From: an uncultured Verrucomicrobiae bacterium
GTDB taxonomy: Bacteria > Verrucomicrobiota > Verrucomicrobiia > Limisphaerales > AAA164-E04
Length of the DNA stretch: 64,000 nt
Reading direction: 5' to 3'
Assembly: GCA_951813855.1 (NCBI GenBank)
Contig: OX638380.1
Span: forward strand, 3,550,876-3,614,875
Positions 1-10,338 of this stretch are shown here, in pieces. The position numbers and the translations under genes were made by a program. How positions within the stretch are numbered: the stretch's first letter is position 1; every line of letters starts with the position of its first letter. Below the pieces are notes generated by a model, which saw only the letters and a program-made list of their open reading frames with translations, had not been told where the DNA came from and did no database searches.

Positions 1-284
<284 letters not shown>

Positions 285-323
285 CTATTCCCGCTGCTCG
301 GGCAGCGTCAATACGGCGGCAGC

Positions 324-1619
324 TCAGGGCTCCGGCAGGGGATCGATGACTTCCTTGATGAGAGTCTCCAACTCCTCGTCCGCCTGTTCGTCCGCTTCGG
401 AAGAGACGGTTATCTCCGAGGCCGTCGTTTGGGAGGCGGTGGTTTCGGTCGCCGAATCGGTCGTGGGGTCGAGTCCTTCGTCGGCGGTTTCCGCTTCTTT
501 TTCCTGGACCAGGTCCGAACGCAATTGCAGCAGGTCGTTGACCTTAGAATTGGGAACCAAGTACACCCAATCGTTAAATTTCCGTTCAGTCTCGAGTTTC
601 GTTTTGAGCGTTTCGTTCCGTTCTTCGAATTCCTTGTCGAGCCGTTCCTTGTCCTCTTCGCTTTCGTCCTCCGGCGCTTGCCGTTCGGTCGGCAAGTCGG
701 CGTTGACCGTTACCTTGAAGGGATGATCGCCGGTGACCTCTGCCCTCCCGATCGCCATGCGGTAGGTGAACCCGTCGAAGGTTTCCAAGGTCACCTTGGT
801 CGCGTCCGCCAAGCTGGTATCTTCTCCGTGTATTTCGGGGTCCGCGATGTCGTTGAAACTGGGGGAGGAGAGTACGTTGTCGTAGGGACGGCTGGGGTCC
901 AGTTCTTCGTTCTCGCCGATTCCTTCGAGGATCAGTTCGCCGAATTCTTTCTCTCGGGAAAGATACCACGATTCTTCGGGTTCGTCATGCTCCACCCGGA
1001 TCGATTTCACTTTCTCGACCCGGAAAAAATCCTTATAGAGCCAAGTTGCCGGCGAGGCGCTCACCGAGGAAAAGGTTTCGGATACCAGGGCGATGCGCTG
1101 GCCGTCGCCGTCAGGCATCACGTAACGGCCTTGGACCGACGAATCTTCGAACGGCGAAGCGGCGGCGGGATTTTGCCCCAAGTAAGTTCCGCCCAGCATG
1201 AGGCTAGTCGCTTCCGGTTTGTCCTTGAGCCCGAAACTGATCAGGGTGCCCGTCTTCTCCTCTTCGCTCGGCGGCAGCAACTCGAGGCGGCCGAATTGGC
1301 TTGGCCCGGCGGGAATCGGTCGGACCACTTTCAGATCCCAGATGGTTTGGAGCAAACGGCCGATCGTGGCGTAATTGGCCGGATAATCCCACCGGGTTTG
1401 GACGGTCCAGACCTGATCCTTGACGAGAGTCACTTCCTCGGCGCCTTCCTTCACCGTGACCGAGACAATCTCGTTCAGCGGAAAATCGGCGAACACCCTA
1501 TTGCCGATAGCCGATTCGGATTGCTCGATTTCCTGGTCTTGCTGCCACAAAAAGTAGGTTCCGGCGCCTCCGAGGACCACCAGGAGGACAAGAAGCGATA
1601 CGAATTGTTTGGCGTTCAT
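324..1619 (-). CDS. DUF4340 domain protein, membrane-anchored
   Basis: A 431-residue protein with one N-terminal membrane segment (about residues 8-26) and a long extracytoplasmic part, matching the DUF4340 family that commonly sits next to GldG-like ABC transporter subunits. The body contains repeated beta-rich units (for example around VSVTVKEGAEEVTLVK and the TWLYKDFFRVEKVKSIRVEH stretch). The C-terminal 60 residues are acidic and Thr/Ser-rich. It is the last gene of a four-gene operon and overlaps the GldG-like gene by four bases (ATGA), pointing to translational coupling. The biochemical role of DUF4340 is not established; it probably acts with the transporter at the envelope. Confidence 0.85.
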   Translation of the reverse strand: MNAKQFVSLLVLLVVLGGAGTYFLWQQDQEIEQSESAIGNRVFADFPLNEIVSVTVKEGAEEVTLVKDQVWTVQTRWDYPANYATIGRLLQTIWDLKVVRPIPAGPSQFGRLELLPPSEEEKTGTLISFGLKDKPEATSLMLGGTYLGQNPAAASPFEDSSVQGRYVMPDGDGQRIALVSETFSSVSASPATWLYKDFFRVEKVKSIRVEHDEPEESWYLSREKEFGELILEGIGENEELDPSRPYDNVLSSPSFNDIADPEIHGEDTSLADATKVTLETFDGFTYRMAIGRAEVTGDHPFKVTVNADLPTERQAPEDESEEDKERLDKEFEERNETLKTKLETERKFNDWVYLVPNSKVNDLLQLRSDLVQEKEAETADEGLDPTTDSATETTASQTTASEITVSSEADEQADEELETLIKEVIDPLPEP

Positions 1620-3553
1620 CTAGCTGCTGTTCTGTTGCGTTTGACGATGACGGTGAAGATGCCGATGAAGGCGATAAGCACAGGGACCGCCGCGATATTG
1701 GCCAGTTTCAGCCAGTTTTCCAAGGAGTCGATATCCTTGCGCAGATTACGCCGCACTTGCTTCAGCTTCTGGGAGATTTCGGCGCGCTGTTCGTTGTATT
1801 TACTCAATTCTTCCTTCTGTTCGGAAGAGAGAACCGACAAGTTTTGCTGGTCTTGCCCGAAAACGCGCTGTTGCTGCAACTCGTTGATGCGATTGATGGC
1901 TTCCTGTAATTCCTCCTTTAATTCCGCTTCCTCTTCGCGGTGCCGTTCCATGGCTTCGGCCCGCATTTTTTGAATGACGAGAAACGGACGATTCATGGTG
2001 GCCCGGCTCCGGACTTGGATCAAGCGGTTGTCTCCGACCAGATACTCGACGAGATTCTGGAACAAATCGACGTTGTTGTGGCGTTTCTGAACCAGTTGCT
2101 GGCCGAAGATATTCTGGACTTGGATGCAAAAGGCGTCGTAGATGAAGTCGACGTCGCCGATTAAAACGACCATGCCGGGCTCTGCGGATTCGGTGAGCGA
2201 TTCTTCGGCGGGAGTCTCTGCTCCTTCTTCCGCTCCTTCCTCTTCAGTTTCTTCCGGCCGGTCGATATCCTCTTCGTCTTCGCTCTGAGGCCGTCCGTCG
2301 GGAAAGGCGGTAGGAAAGGTGCCGGTCAACCGTAGCGCGTAAGGCCGTTCGATGCCTTCGGCTTTGAATTCGTCGACGATCTGCTGGTTAGAGTGCAAGG
2401 CAAAGAAACTGCTGACGAGCGACGATTGTTCGCTCGAGTGGAGCAAGACGGTCTTTTCCAATCCTTCGACCGGATCGCCGCTGAACGATCCCGGCAACAC
2501 AAACAACACTTCGTCGAGCAAGTCGGTGACGACTTCGCCTTGTTTGATGCCCGTGGTAGAGACGAAAGGGACGGATGGGTTGATGGTCTGCGGCTGGTTA
2601 GCGACCAACGAGACTTCTTTGGCGAAAGTCATGTCCGCCAATACTTTGTCGGCGTGAAATTCCAAGCCCCAGGCGGAGAGCAGTTTTTCTAGATCGGACG
2701 GCGTGGGCGGGCTTTGGCCCATTTGGTTGGGAGGCACGTCGAACAGGGCGACCGGATCCATCAGGGTCAGCAATTTGCCGCCCTGCAAGAGGAATTGATC
2801 CACGGCGTAGAGCGTTTGATCTCCCAAGTCCTGGGGGTGGACGATCAGCAGCACGTCGACTTCTTCGTCGATGCTCTCCGTCGTAACGTTGATTTCCCGG
2901 ACATCGAAGTCGGCGTGCAATTGCTGGATGATGAACCAAGGGCCTTGGGGTTGCCGTCCCATGCGCATCATCATGGGATTGGGCGCTTCGCCCATGATGG
3001 GTACCGAGCTGATGACCCCGATGACCGGTTTGTCCTCGGCGATCACTTGGGTAATGGCGCGAATGAGGTCGTATTCCAAATGTACTTCTCGATTGGGATC
3101 GAGGTAGGGGACGGAAACGGTTTTTTGCAGAAAACTGACGGCCAGTCCCAAGTAGATGGTGTCGGTGGGGGTTTGAAGCGGGGTCATTTGATCGAGAACG
3201 GCGGAGTCTGCGGCATCCGAATCGGGCTCGGGGTCCAGTTTCTGGACTTCGACGAACCCATTGCTCTTTTCCACCAGTTCCGACAGCAAGTCTTCGACGC
3301 GCCCGATGTAGGTCTTCAAGTGCGGGGGCATGATGCGGTCGTCCCGGGTGGCATAGAAGCGAATCTGAACTTGAGTGTCCAATTCTTCCAGAATCTGCCG
3401 GGTTCCTTCCGATAGGGTGAAGAGCCCCTCGGCCGTGAAATCGATTCTGACTTTCTTGAAACTGGCAACGACGTTGGCGAAGACGACGACGACCAGGCAC
3501 ACCACGATGCCCAAGGTGGAAAAAACGAAGAAATCGAAGGGACGGTTCTTCAT
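1616..3553 (-). CDS. GldG-like ABC transporter auxiliary protein
   Basis: A 645-residue protein of the GldG / ABC_transp_aux type. It has a membrane segment near the N-terminus (about residues 10-32), a large periplasmic domain, and a second membrane segment near the C-terminus (AAVPVLIAFIGIFTVIV) ending in KRNRTAAR. The middle contains the family's sugar-utilisation-like fold region (DVLLIVHPQDL, LLQGGKLLTLMDPVALFD). There is a long Glu-rich linker around residue 425 and a coiled-coil stretch before the last helix. In Bacteroidetes GldG is part of gliding machinery, but PVC genomes carry this cassette without the rest of that machinery, so gliding is not implied. It starts 7 bases after the permease stop. 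Confidence 0.85.
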   Translation of the reverse strand: MKNRPFDFFVFSTLGIVVCLVVVVFANVVASFKKVRIDFTAEGLFTLSEGTRQILEELDTQVQIRFYATRDDRIMPPHLKTYIGRVEDLLSELVEKSNGFVEVQKLDPEPDSDAADSAVLDQMTPLQTPTDTIYLGLAVSFLQKTVSVPYLDPNREVHLEYDLIRAITQVIAEDKPVIGVISSVPIMGEAPNPMMMRMGRQPQGPWFIIQQLHADFDVREINVTTESIDEEVDVLLIVHPQDLGDQTLYAVDQFLLQGGKLLTLMDPVALFDVPPNQMGQSPPTPSDLEKLLSAWGLEFHADKVLADMTFAKEVSLVANQPQTINPSVPFVSTTGIKQGEVVTDLLDEVLFVLPGSFSGDPVEGLEKTVLLHSSEQSSLVSSFFALHSNQQIVDEFKAEGIERPYALRLTGTFPTAFPDGRPQSEDEEDIDRPEETEEEGAEEGAETPAEESLTESAEPGMVVLIGDVDFIYDAFCIQVQNIFGQQLVQKRHNNVDLFQNLVEYLVGDNRLIQVRSRATMNRPFLVIQKMRAEAMERHREEEAELKEELQEAINRINELQQQRVFGQDQQNLSVLSSEQKEELSKYNEQRAEISQKLKQVRRNLRKDIDSLENWLKLANIAAVPVLIAFIGIFTVIVKRNRTAAR

Positions 3554-3560
3554 GTCAGGA

Positions 3561-4313
3561 TCAGTTGGTTCGCAGGCTGCGCAAGATGACGCTGGTGGTG
3601 AAAAGGCAAAAACCGATTAGCGATAGGAAGAAAACGACGTCGAGGGAATCGATAACCCCTCGCCGAAAGCTGAAGAAATGAGTCACGACGCTGAACGAGG
3701 AAATGATGCTCATCAAGTATTTCGGCGCCCATTCCACCAGCAAATCGGTGACTGGCGGCCAACCGGCCAGAATCAGAAAAAAGCAGAGGACCGCCGAAAG
3801 AATGAAACTGATCACCTGGTTGCGGGTGAGCGCCGAGGTCATGCAACTGATCGATAGGTAGCTGCCGGCCAGCATGACGCTTCCCAGATAACCGGTAAAG
3901 ATGACGCCCATGTCCGGTTCTCCCAGATAGCGCACCGTCAGTACGGTGGGAAAGGTCAGCACCAAGGCGATGACGAGAAAGGCCCAGCCGGCCAAGAATT
4001 TGCCCAAGATCGCTTGCGTGGTGGAAATGGGCATGGTGAAGAGCAGTTCCAAGGTTCCTTGGCGCCGTTCCTCCGACCAGAGCCGCATGCCTACCGCCGG
4101 CACCAGAAACAGATAGATCCAGGGATGCCAGCTGAAAAAGGAATTGAGCGAAGCTTCGTCGCGCAAAAAGAAGCCCCCCAGTTGTTCGCTGAAGGTAAAA
4201 AAGCCGGTCAGCACCAGAAAAATGACGATAAAGACGTAGGCGACCGGAGAGGCGAAATATCCGCCTAGTTCGCGTTTGGTGATGACCCAAGTATTCCGGA
4301 TGCTGATAGTCAT
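3561..4313 (-). CDS. ABC-2 type permease, GldF-like
   Basis: Inner-membrane permease of 250 residues with six predicted membrane helices, starting MTISIRNTWVITKRELGGYF. The conserved cytoplasmic segment EERRQGTLELLFTMPIS (about residues 80-97) is characteristic of GldF/NosY-like ABC-2 permeases. A longer open frame exists upstream, but the ATG at 4313 gives the normal family N-terminus and overlaps the ATPase stop by four bases (ATGA), so I chose it. It should pair with the ATPase immediately upstream and the GldG-like protein immediately downstream. Confidence 0.88.
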   Translation of the reverse strand: MTISIRNTWVITKRELGGYFASPVAYVFIVIFLVLTGFFTFSEQLGGFFLRDEASLNSFFSWHPWIYLFLVPAVGMRLWSEERRQGTLELLFTMPISTTQAILGKFLAGWAFLVIALVLTFPTVLTVRYLGEPDMGVIFTGYLGSVMLAGSYLSISCMTSALTRNQVISFILSAVLCFFLILAGWPPVTDLLVEWAPKYLMSIISSFSVVTHFFSFRRGVIDSLDVVFFLSLIGFCLFTTSVILRSLRTN

Positions 4314-5272
4314 GCTGCTTTCTCTTGTGCCGTTTCGGATTGGGTAATGGTGCGGAAAACTTCGTCGAGACGGCCGCTTTCCGTGTGCAGTTCCTCGAGC
4401 CGCCATCCGGCGTCCGTGGCGGCTTGGGAGACGCTCAGCGCGAGATCGCCGCCCGGGGCCGGATACTTGGCTTTGATTCTCAGGGAGAGGGTGAACTCGT
4501 CTTCCAGCACGAGCACCGAGTCGACGGTCTTGATTTGCTGGAGTTTTTCTTTGACTTCCGCTACGTTGGCGTCCCGCAGTTTGAGCAGAACCGAGCCGGC
4601 TCCGGGAGCCCGGAGTTTGAGATCTTCCGGGATGCCGTCGGCCACGATTCGCCCCCGGTCGACGATGATCGCGCGGCTGCAAACCTCTTCCACTTCTTCC
4701 AGAATGTGCGTCGAGAAAATGATGACCTTCTTTTCTCCCATCCGCCGGATGATACCTCTGACTTCGTGTTTCTGGTTGGGGTCCAGGCCGTCGGTGGGTT
4801 CGTCTAGAATCAGGACGTCGGGGTCGTGGATAATGGATTGAGCGAAGCAGGTGCGGTGGCGGTAACCCTTGGAGAGCGTGTCGATGCTTTGGTGAGCGAC
4901 CGAATCGAGGAAGCAGAGTTCCAGCACCCGGTCGACGGCCTTGCGCAGTTTGGAACCGGAAAGGCCTCGAATCTGCGCCGAAAAAGTGAGGAAGCTGCGC
5001 ACCGTCATGTCCGGGTAGGCCGGGGCGTTTTCCGGGAGGTAGCCGATCAGCTTCTTGATCTGGATGGGCGACTCGAGCACGTCGTAGCCGCCGACCGTGA
5101 TCTTCCCCTTGGTGGGGGGAAAGAAGCCGGTAATCATGCGCATCGTCGTCGACTTGCCCGAGCCGTTGGGCCCCAGAAAGCCGAGAATTTCGCCACGCTC
5201 GACGGTGAACGAAACGTCGTTGACGGCGAGTTTCGGGCCGAACGCCTTCGTCAGATTATTTACTTTGATCAT
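4310..5272 (-). CDS. ABC transporter ATPase, GldA-like
   Basis: A 320-residue ATPase that powers the permease encoded next to it. It has Walker A GPNGSGKST, the variant signature LSKGYRHR usual in GldA-type proteins, Walker B VLILDEPTDGLDP and the switch histidine in STHIL. About 80 C-terminal residues follow the nucleotide-binding domain, as in GldA relatives. The frame opens 17 codons earlier, but MIKVNNLTKAFG at 5272 is the normal family start. First gene of the four-gene operon. Confidence 0.9.
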   Translation of the reverse strand: MIKVNNLTKAFGPKLAVNDVSFTVERGEILGFLGPNGSGKSTTMRMITGFFPPTKGKITVGGYDVLESPIQIKKLIGYLPENAPAYPDMTVRSFLTFSAQIRGLSGSKLRKAVDRVLELCFLDSVAHQSIDTLSKGYRHRTCFAQSIIHDPDVLILDEPTDGLDPNQKHEVRGIIRRMGEKKVIIFSTHILEEVEEVCSRAIIVDRGRIVADGIPEDLKLRAPGAGSVLLKLRDANVAEVKEKLQQIKTVDSVLVLEDEFTLSLRIKAKYPAPGGDLALSVSQAATDAGWRLEELHTESGRLDEVFRTITQSETAQEKAA

Positions 5273-5427
5273 CGGTTCAATGGTATCGACAGAACCCTGC
5301 CGAGTATCCGATCTATCGTCCACCGTTATCGAACGGCGGATGGGATTGAAAAGGAAATATCAAAGGATTTGTCAAAACTTTTTTTCGTCCGGACCGAATT
5401 TTCCCGGGATATTCCCTCTCGGAATCG

Positions 5428-5475
5428 ACGTTTTGAACAGCGAAGCGTCAAAACGTTCAATTTTTTTTAATTTTA
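5428..5475 (+). terminator. Terminator-like hairpin with T-run, plus strand
   Basis: Arms 5428-5436 (ACGTTTTGA) and 5448-5456 (TCAAAACGT) form a 9-bp stem followed by a T-rich stretch. No plus-strand gene lies upstream, so it may be a relic, or the AT-rich part may be the minus-strand promoter region of the ABC operon. The rest of the 436-base gap 5273-5708 shows no gene. Confidence 0.35.
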
Positions 5476-5708
5476 AAATCGGCCGTCGATCGGGCGTTCC
5501 GTCGGTCGTCGCCGGGCCGTTTTCGGAAACCGGCTGAAGCTCCTCCCGCCCGAGCTGCGCTGGGACAGCGATTCTACGGCAAGGGGTGCCGGGGTGAGAA
5601 TCGTTTTTTTCCGAATCGCATGCTTTCGGTTTCAGGATGGGTGCCGCCGGTTAATCTCCGGTGACGAATCCCGCCCCGGTCGAGCGATTGACTGAGTTTG
5701 AGCGAATT

Positions 5709-6851
5709 TCAATTGGAATAGTCGGGGAACAGTTCCAATTGTTCGACGGGCCGGGTGAAAGACGCGGTCGACAGTTCCACCGCCGTCCGGTTCAAACTGG
5801 CCTTCCGGGCGGAGACTTCGAATAGCTGGCGAATCTGATCGGCGAAGATTCCGGTTCCGGACATTCGGCTGTGGAACTCGGAGGAGTTGAGTTGGCCTTG
5901 GCGCATGGCTTTCAATTTGTCGAGCACCTTCTGGGCTCTTTGGGGGTAATGTTGCCGAAGCCAATCGGCGAAGAGATCCTTGACTTGATAGGGCAGGCGC
6001 AGGATCAGGTATCCGGCATACCGGGCTCCGGCTTCACCGGCCCGGGAAAGCAGTTTCGGAATTTCGTAGTCGTTCAATCCCGGAATGACCGGCGCGATGA
6101 GAGCACCGACCGGTATCCCGTGGGCCGCCAACTTTTCGATGGCTCGCAGCCGCGCTTCAAGGGGGGAAGTTCTGGGTTCCAGCCGGCGCCGTAAATCACG
6201 ATCCAGAGTGGTAAGGGAAAGGTAAACGACCACTGCGGAATAACGGTTGAGTTCTTGCAGATAATCCAGGTCGCGGGTGACCAACTCGTTTTTGGTTACG
6301 ATCCCGACCGGATTGCGGAATCGCGTCAGAACCTTCAGACAGGCGCGAGTGATCTGGAGTTTGCGTTCCACCGGCTGGTAGGGATCGGTGACTCCGCTCA
6401 GGGCCAGGGTTTGGGGCTGCCATTTGGGGGAAGCGAGCTCGCGGCTAAGTATCTCGGGTGCCTGGCGCTTGACCAGAATGACGCTTTCGAAGTCGAGACC
6501 CGGGGATAAGCCGAGGTATTCGTGGGTCGGGCGAGCGTAGCAGTAACTGCAACCGTGTTCGCAGCCGCGGTAGGGATTGATACTGGCGTCGAAACTGAGG
6601 TCCGGACTCTTGTTGTAGGTGATCAAAGAACTCGATTTGTCGTTGAGGTAGCTGGTCGCAGGGTGGGCTTGATCTTCCCGCAGGGCTTCGGGATCAGGGT
6701 CCGGTTCTACCTGGATTTTTTCGAACCGATTGGTCGGATTATGCGTAGTCCCTCGGGTTGACTGGCGTTCTACGGCAGTCGCCGAGGACTGATTGGAATG
6801 CACCGGAATCGGGTCGGCAGGCGAATTGGGGGCGAATAACGGAGCATTCAA
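5709..6851 (-). CDS. Radical SAM protein, PA0069/Rv2578c type
   Basis: A 380-residue radical SAM enzyme of the group often annotated as PA0069-family or spore photoproduct lyase-related. The iron-sulfur motif is CEHGCSYCYARP (CxxxCxYC, near residue 95), preceded by the family's NPYRGCEHG signature. A barrel follows with GVTDPYQPVE and TKNELVTRD. Its substrate is unknown. The frame's only usable start is TTG at 6851, with AAAAGGG about seven bases upstream and a stop codon just before, so I accept it. The final 50 residues are variable. Confidence 0.85.
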   Translation of the reverse strand: MNAPLFAPNSPADPIPVHSNQSSATAVERQSTRGTTHNPTNRFEKIQVEPDPDPEALREDQAHPATSYLNDKSSSLITYNKSPDLSFDASINPYRGCEHGCSYCYARPTHEYLGLSPGLDFESVILVKRQAPEILSRELASPKWQPQTLALSGVTDPYQPVERKLQITRACLKVLTRFRNPVGIVTKNELVTRDLDYLQELNRYSAVVVYLSLTTLDRDLRRRLEPRTSPLEARLRAIEKLAAHGIPVGALIAPVIPGLNDYEIPKLLSRAGEAGARYAGYLILRLPYQVKDLFADWLRQHYPQRAQKVLDKLKAMRQGQLNSSEFHSRMSGTGIFADQIRQLFEVSARKASLNRTAVELSTASFTRPVEQLELFPDYSN

Positions 6852-7528
6852 TCAATACCCTTTTAGGTTAGATTGCGGCAGGTGTCAATGGCGTCCGAAT
6901 TCGATTTTGCCGGAATAGCAGGGCGTTCGCCGGAAAGTATCTGAAATCACGCCGATGACTGAGCGATCTTGAGTGGCGACTGACCCTTGGGGGAGCAAGG
7001 CGTTCAAACTTGTCGTAACGTCGTTCTCGCCGTTCAGCTTGAATGGTTTGGGGCGGGGAGAAAAAAAACAGTTTCTTCAGCGGTTATCCGGGTACCTGCG
7101 AATTGATCGGCGGTTGATTCGAAACGCGATCTGGGTTAGCGGAACGGTCATCAGAGCGGCTGGCTCCGATGGTTGAGGCGATATTTCGATCAGCCTTGGG
7201 GTTCGAGAGCATGAAGAGCGTGGTTAACGGTAGAAGTGCTAAAAGTTGGCGAGAATTCAATCGGTTATTGTCAATCGGCCAAAACAAATTCGCAAATCGT
7301 GGCGATCCTTTAAAAATCCAACGCCGGTCACTGAGTTTGAGACGTGGAACTTTTTTAAATCTTTCGCTTCGTTCCCTGATTCGTAACACCGGTTAAATCA
7401 TTTTCGATCGGAATCTGTTCGGTGTCGTATTGGGCATAGATTTCGGCAAGGTGCAAGGATTCTTCGGTTGTCGTATCTGGATGTTCGACAATGTATCTTG
7501 AGGCTTGATCGGGAGTGATAAGTTGGGA
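6852..7528 (+). other. Gap with no convincing gene
   Basis: Both strands carry only short open frames without recognisable domains or ribosome binding sites. It becomes AT-richer toward the relic gene on its right. I see no RNA gene or repeat. Confidence 0.4.
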
Positions 7529-8080
7529 TTATAAATCGTTGATCCGAGATAGAAGTCGAAGCATACCGCTGTTATCCAATCGAGAATCTCGTTTAATTAC
7601 ATCGGCCATGACTGCTTGTCGATCGGAGAATCTAGAGTAGAAGATGAAATTAGGATTTGTGCCGATATGATCCCCATGTTGACGTAACACCTTGGTGCAA
7701 AAATCATGAAATGCATGAATAGGGGCTCTTCTTATTAGGTTGGGAGAAAGGTGAACCAAGCGGGTAATTGATTCGTGAGCGGCTTTGTCGGAAAAAGTCA
7801 GTCCTGGTATGCAAACGTGTGAATCCGGTGAAATCTCTAAAAGATTAGTTGTTCGAAACCAAAGCACGTGTTTTTTTCCAGAATCAGCATCGGCAAGGAC
7901 CCATTTTCCCAAGTAACTGCCTGTCTCAGGACAATCGATAATTGTTGTAGTTTTATTTGAAAAGAGTTCGTCATAATATTGATTGATCCGATAAATGAAC
8001 CAGCGATCAGCAGCTCGAGCATTTGTACCCCCATCGGGGATTATTTTGTAAGTGTCTTGCCGATTGGCAACCGGACGATT
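7529..8080 (-). pseudogene. Relic of an unrecognised gene
   Basis: A minus-strand frame encodes a coherent protein-like sequence (YRINQYYDELFSN, ETGSYLGKWVLADADSGKKH, PIHAFHDFCTKVLRQHGDHI) visibly AT-richer than its neighbours. There is no ATG; the frame opens right after a TAG at 8081-8083, and the same frame continues upstream of that stop with plausible protein (RNNNNSFRYDHPEANSIPHL) toward 8260. I read this as a gene with an in-frame nonsense mutation and a lost 5' end. A TTG at 7912 could start a 127-residue product. No family recognised. Confidence 0.4.
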
Positions 8081-8272
8081 CTAGTCGGTTTTGATTTTTG
8101 TCAGACGCCGGTCGTATGGTTCGACGGAAACCCGTGCATTTTCAAGATGCGGTATCGAGTTTGCCTCGGGATGATCATAACGGAAAGAATTATTGTTATT
8201 TCGAGCGGTGATTATTGCTGATCTTTGCAGCTTTGCTTGAATGTTCGTTCGAATTGGCTTTAGCTCTTGGAC

Positions 8273-9409
8273 ATGGTTGTCAATGGTGCCAACGACGATG
8301 CGAAGGAAATCCGTGTCGAACGGCTTACCAAATCTTATCGAGGGCGAGCAGGCCAAAGAATCACGGCGTTGGAAGGAGTGGATTTGGTCGTCTCTCGAGG
8401 TGAATCCCTGGCGGTGGTCGGCCCCTCCGGTTCGGGCAAAACGACTCTATTGCGGCTTGTCGCCGGATTAGAGGAACCAACCTCCGGACAGGTGCGGTAC
8501 GGTAACCGGGCGGTCACGGCGATTCGACCCGAGCAACGGCGAATCCATTTTTTGTTTCAGGACGCTCCGTTGTATCCGAGTTTGACCGTCGAGAAAAATC
8601 TGGCGATGGCTTACCGGGCCGGTAGAGGCTCGGCTGAAGACCGGCAGGCTCGAATCGAAGGCATAGCGGAGCGGTTTAAAATAAGGCATCGGCTGAAGTC
8701 CATGCCGGAACAACTGTCGCGAGGCGAACGGCAGCGAGTCGCCTTGGGGCGAGCCCTGCTTTCTCGACCGGGCGTGTTGCTGCTCGACGAGCCGTTGAGC
8801 AATCTGGATCCGGAAACGCGTTACCGGTTGCGCCTGGAAATCGCCAACTTGCGTCGCGAAATCTCGGCTACCATGGTGCACGTGACCCACGATCCGTTCG
8901 AGGCCTTCACTCTGGGCGACCGGGTAGCCGTTTTGAACGAAGGGAAACTCAGTCAGATCGATCGGCCAGAGTCAGTGTATCGAGCTCCCGCCGACCGGTT
9001 CGTCGCCGGATTCGTTGGGTTTCCCCCGATGAATTTTCTGGAGGGCGAAATCGAAGAAACGAACGGGAACAAACGGTTGGTGGTTCGGAACGGGGAACGG
9101 GTCGTTGCCCGATTTCAACCGCCTTCCGAAGGGACTGGCGTGACCGTAAAACGGTTAGTCGTGGGTATCCGCCCTGAGCAGGTGCGAGTGTCACGTTCCC
9201 CGGAAGCGCTGCCGTGGCAGGAGGCCGTGATTCGGCGGATCGAGCGATTCGGGCCGAACGAATATTGGCAGGTGGAATTGTCGGGAGAGACGCTGGTGGT
9301 CAAAGGCGATCCCGCATGGCGGGTATCGCTCGCCGACCGGATCGGCGTGCACTTGAAGGATTCGTCGCTGACGTGGTTCGCGGCGGATTCCGGGAAACGG
9401 CTCGGTTGA
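8273..9409 (+). CDS. ABC transporter ATPase, MalK/UgpC type
   Basis: A 378-residue ATPase of the carbohydrate/polyol importer class. Walker A is GPSGSGKTT, the signature LSRGERQR, Walker [14 protein letters not shown] and the switch histidine THD. A C-terminal TOBE-like domain of about 130 residues follows ([22 protein letters not shown]). No permease or binding-protein gene is nearby, so it probably serves transporters encoded elsewhere, as MalK/MsmK-type ATPases can. TTG at 8267 is also in frame; ATG at 8273 is preferred. Confidence 0.88.
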   Translation: MVVNGANDDAKEIRVERLTKSYRGRAGQRITALEGVDLVVSRGESLAVVGPSGSGKTTLLRLVAGLEEPTSGQVRYGNRAVTAIRPEQRRIHFLFQDAPLYPSLTVEKNLAMAYRAGRGSAEDRQARIEGIAERFKIRHRLKSMPEQLSRGERQRVALGRALLSRPGVLLLDEPLSNLDPETRYRLRLEIANLRREISATMVHVTHDPFEAFTLGDRVAVLNEGKLSQIDRPESVYRAPADRFVAGFVGFPPMNFLEGEIEETNGNKRLVVRNGERVVARFQPPSEGTGVTVKRLVVGIRPEQVRVSRSPEALPWQEAVIRRIERFGPNEYWQVELSGETLVVKGDPAWRVSLADRIGVHLKDSSLTWFAADSGKRLG

Positions 9410-9438
9410 ATCCGATAATCTCGGTCGAACGTAGGGCG

Positions 9439-10338
9439 TCAAACGTTGGAGCCGCTCCATTTCATCTTCTCCCGCAGGGTCTGAAAGAACTCGTCGCCGG
9501 CGACGGTGAGCAGATGCAGGTTTTGCTGGCTTCGCCGGAAGTCGATGACGTCGTTGGCCTGGAGGGCGATGGGGAATTGGCCGTCGCCGGTGAGTACGGT
9601 TTCAGGCAAGTGGGGGCCTATGTCGACCTGAACCCGGGATTTTAAAGGGACGATGACGGAGCGGTTCGACAGCGCGTGAGGACAAATCGGAGTTAAAGCG
9701 ATAGCTTCGGTTTGGGGACTGATGATTGGGCCGCCGGCCGATAGCGAATAGGCGGTGGAGCCGGTGGGGGAAGACACGATCAATCCGTCGCAGCGATAGG
9801 TCGTCAACGGTTGGTCGTCAACCGATACCTGGAGCTGGATCATGCGGGAAACCTCCCGCCGACTGATGACGAAATCGTTGAGCGCGATCCATCGTTCGGT
9901 AACTCGTGATTTCTTGCCGACCCCCTTGGTTCGGGACGCTTCCAGAAACGGGCGCGAATCGATTTCGAATTCGTTTTTCCAGATCCGGTCAAGTACTTCG
10001 GGCAAGTTAGCCATCGGCGCGGCGGTCAGGAAACCTAAATGGCCGGCGTTGATGCCGAGAATCGGGGTTTGGCTTCCCCCTAGGGTACGCGCCGCATGCA
10101 GCATAGTGCCGTCGCCTCCAAAAACCAGGATGAGATCGGTCTGTTCGACCTGATGCACCAAGTTGTCGAATTCCGGATCGGAAGCCGGTTGTTTTCCCGA
10201 TAAGGAGCGCTGCGTCAATTGGGGGGCGACAGCGATTCGGGAGGCGCGCTCAATCAGGGAGGTCGCTTGGTGCAGATTATCTTTCCAGCCCGGTTTGGCT
10301 TCGTTGGCAATCAGACCGATTTGATGAATCTTGCGCAT
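9439..10338 (-). CDS. nadK: NAD kinase
   Basis: Phosphorylates NAD to NADP with ATP or polyphosphate in the cytosol. The 299-residue protein has the family glycine motif GGDGTMLHA (GGDGT at residues 74-78), the ALNDFVISR motif and the glycine-rich segment SPTGSTAYSLSAGGPII. Length is normal. Its 5' end overlaps the 3' end of tlyA by 62 bases, an arrangement (tlyA then nadK) seen in many bacteria. It converges on the ABC ATPase gene with a 29-base gap. Confidence 0.95.
   Translation of the reverse strand: MRKIHQIGLIANEAKPGWKDNLHQATSLIERASRIAVAPQLTQRSLSGKQPASDPEFDNLVHQVEQTDLILVFGGDGTMLHAARTLGGSQTPILGINAGHLGFLTAAPMANLPEVLDRIWKNEFEIDSRPFLEASRTKGVGKKSRVTERWIALNDFVISRREVSRMIQLQVSVDDQPLTTYRCDGLIVSSPTGSTAYSLSAGGPIISPQTEAIALTPICPHALSNRSVIVPLKSRVQVDIGPHLPETVLTGDGQFPIALQANDVIDFRRSQQNLHLLTVAGDEFFQTLREKMKWSGSNV

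Noticed and set aside
429..1973. A 514-codon plus-strand open frame
   Set aside because: It is antisense to the DUF4340 gene and the end of the GldG-like gene; its composition mirrors their codons and it has no domain features.
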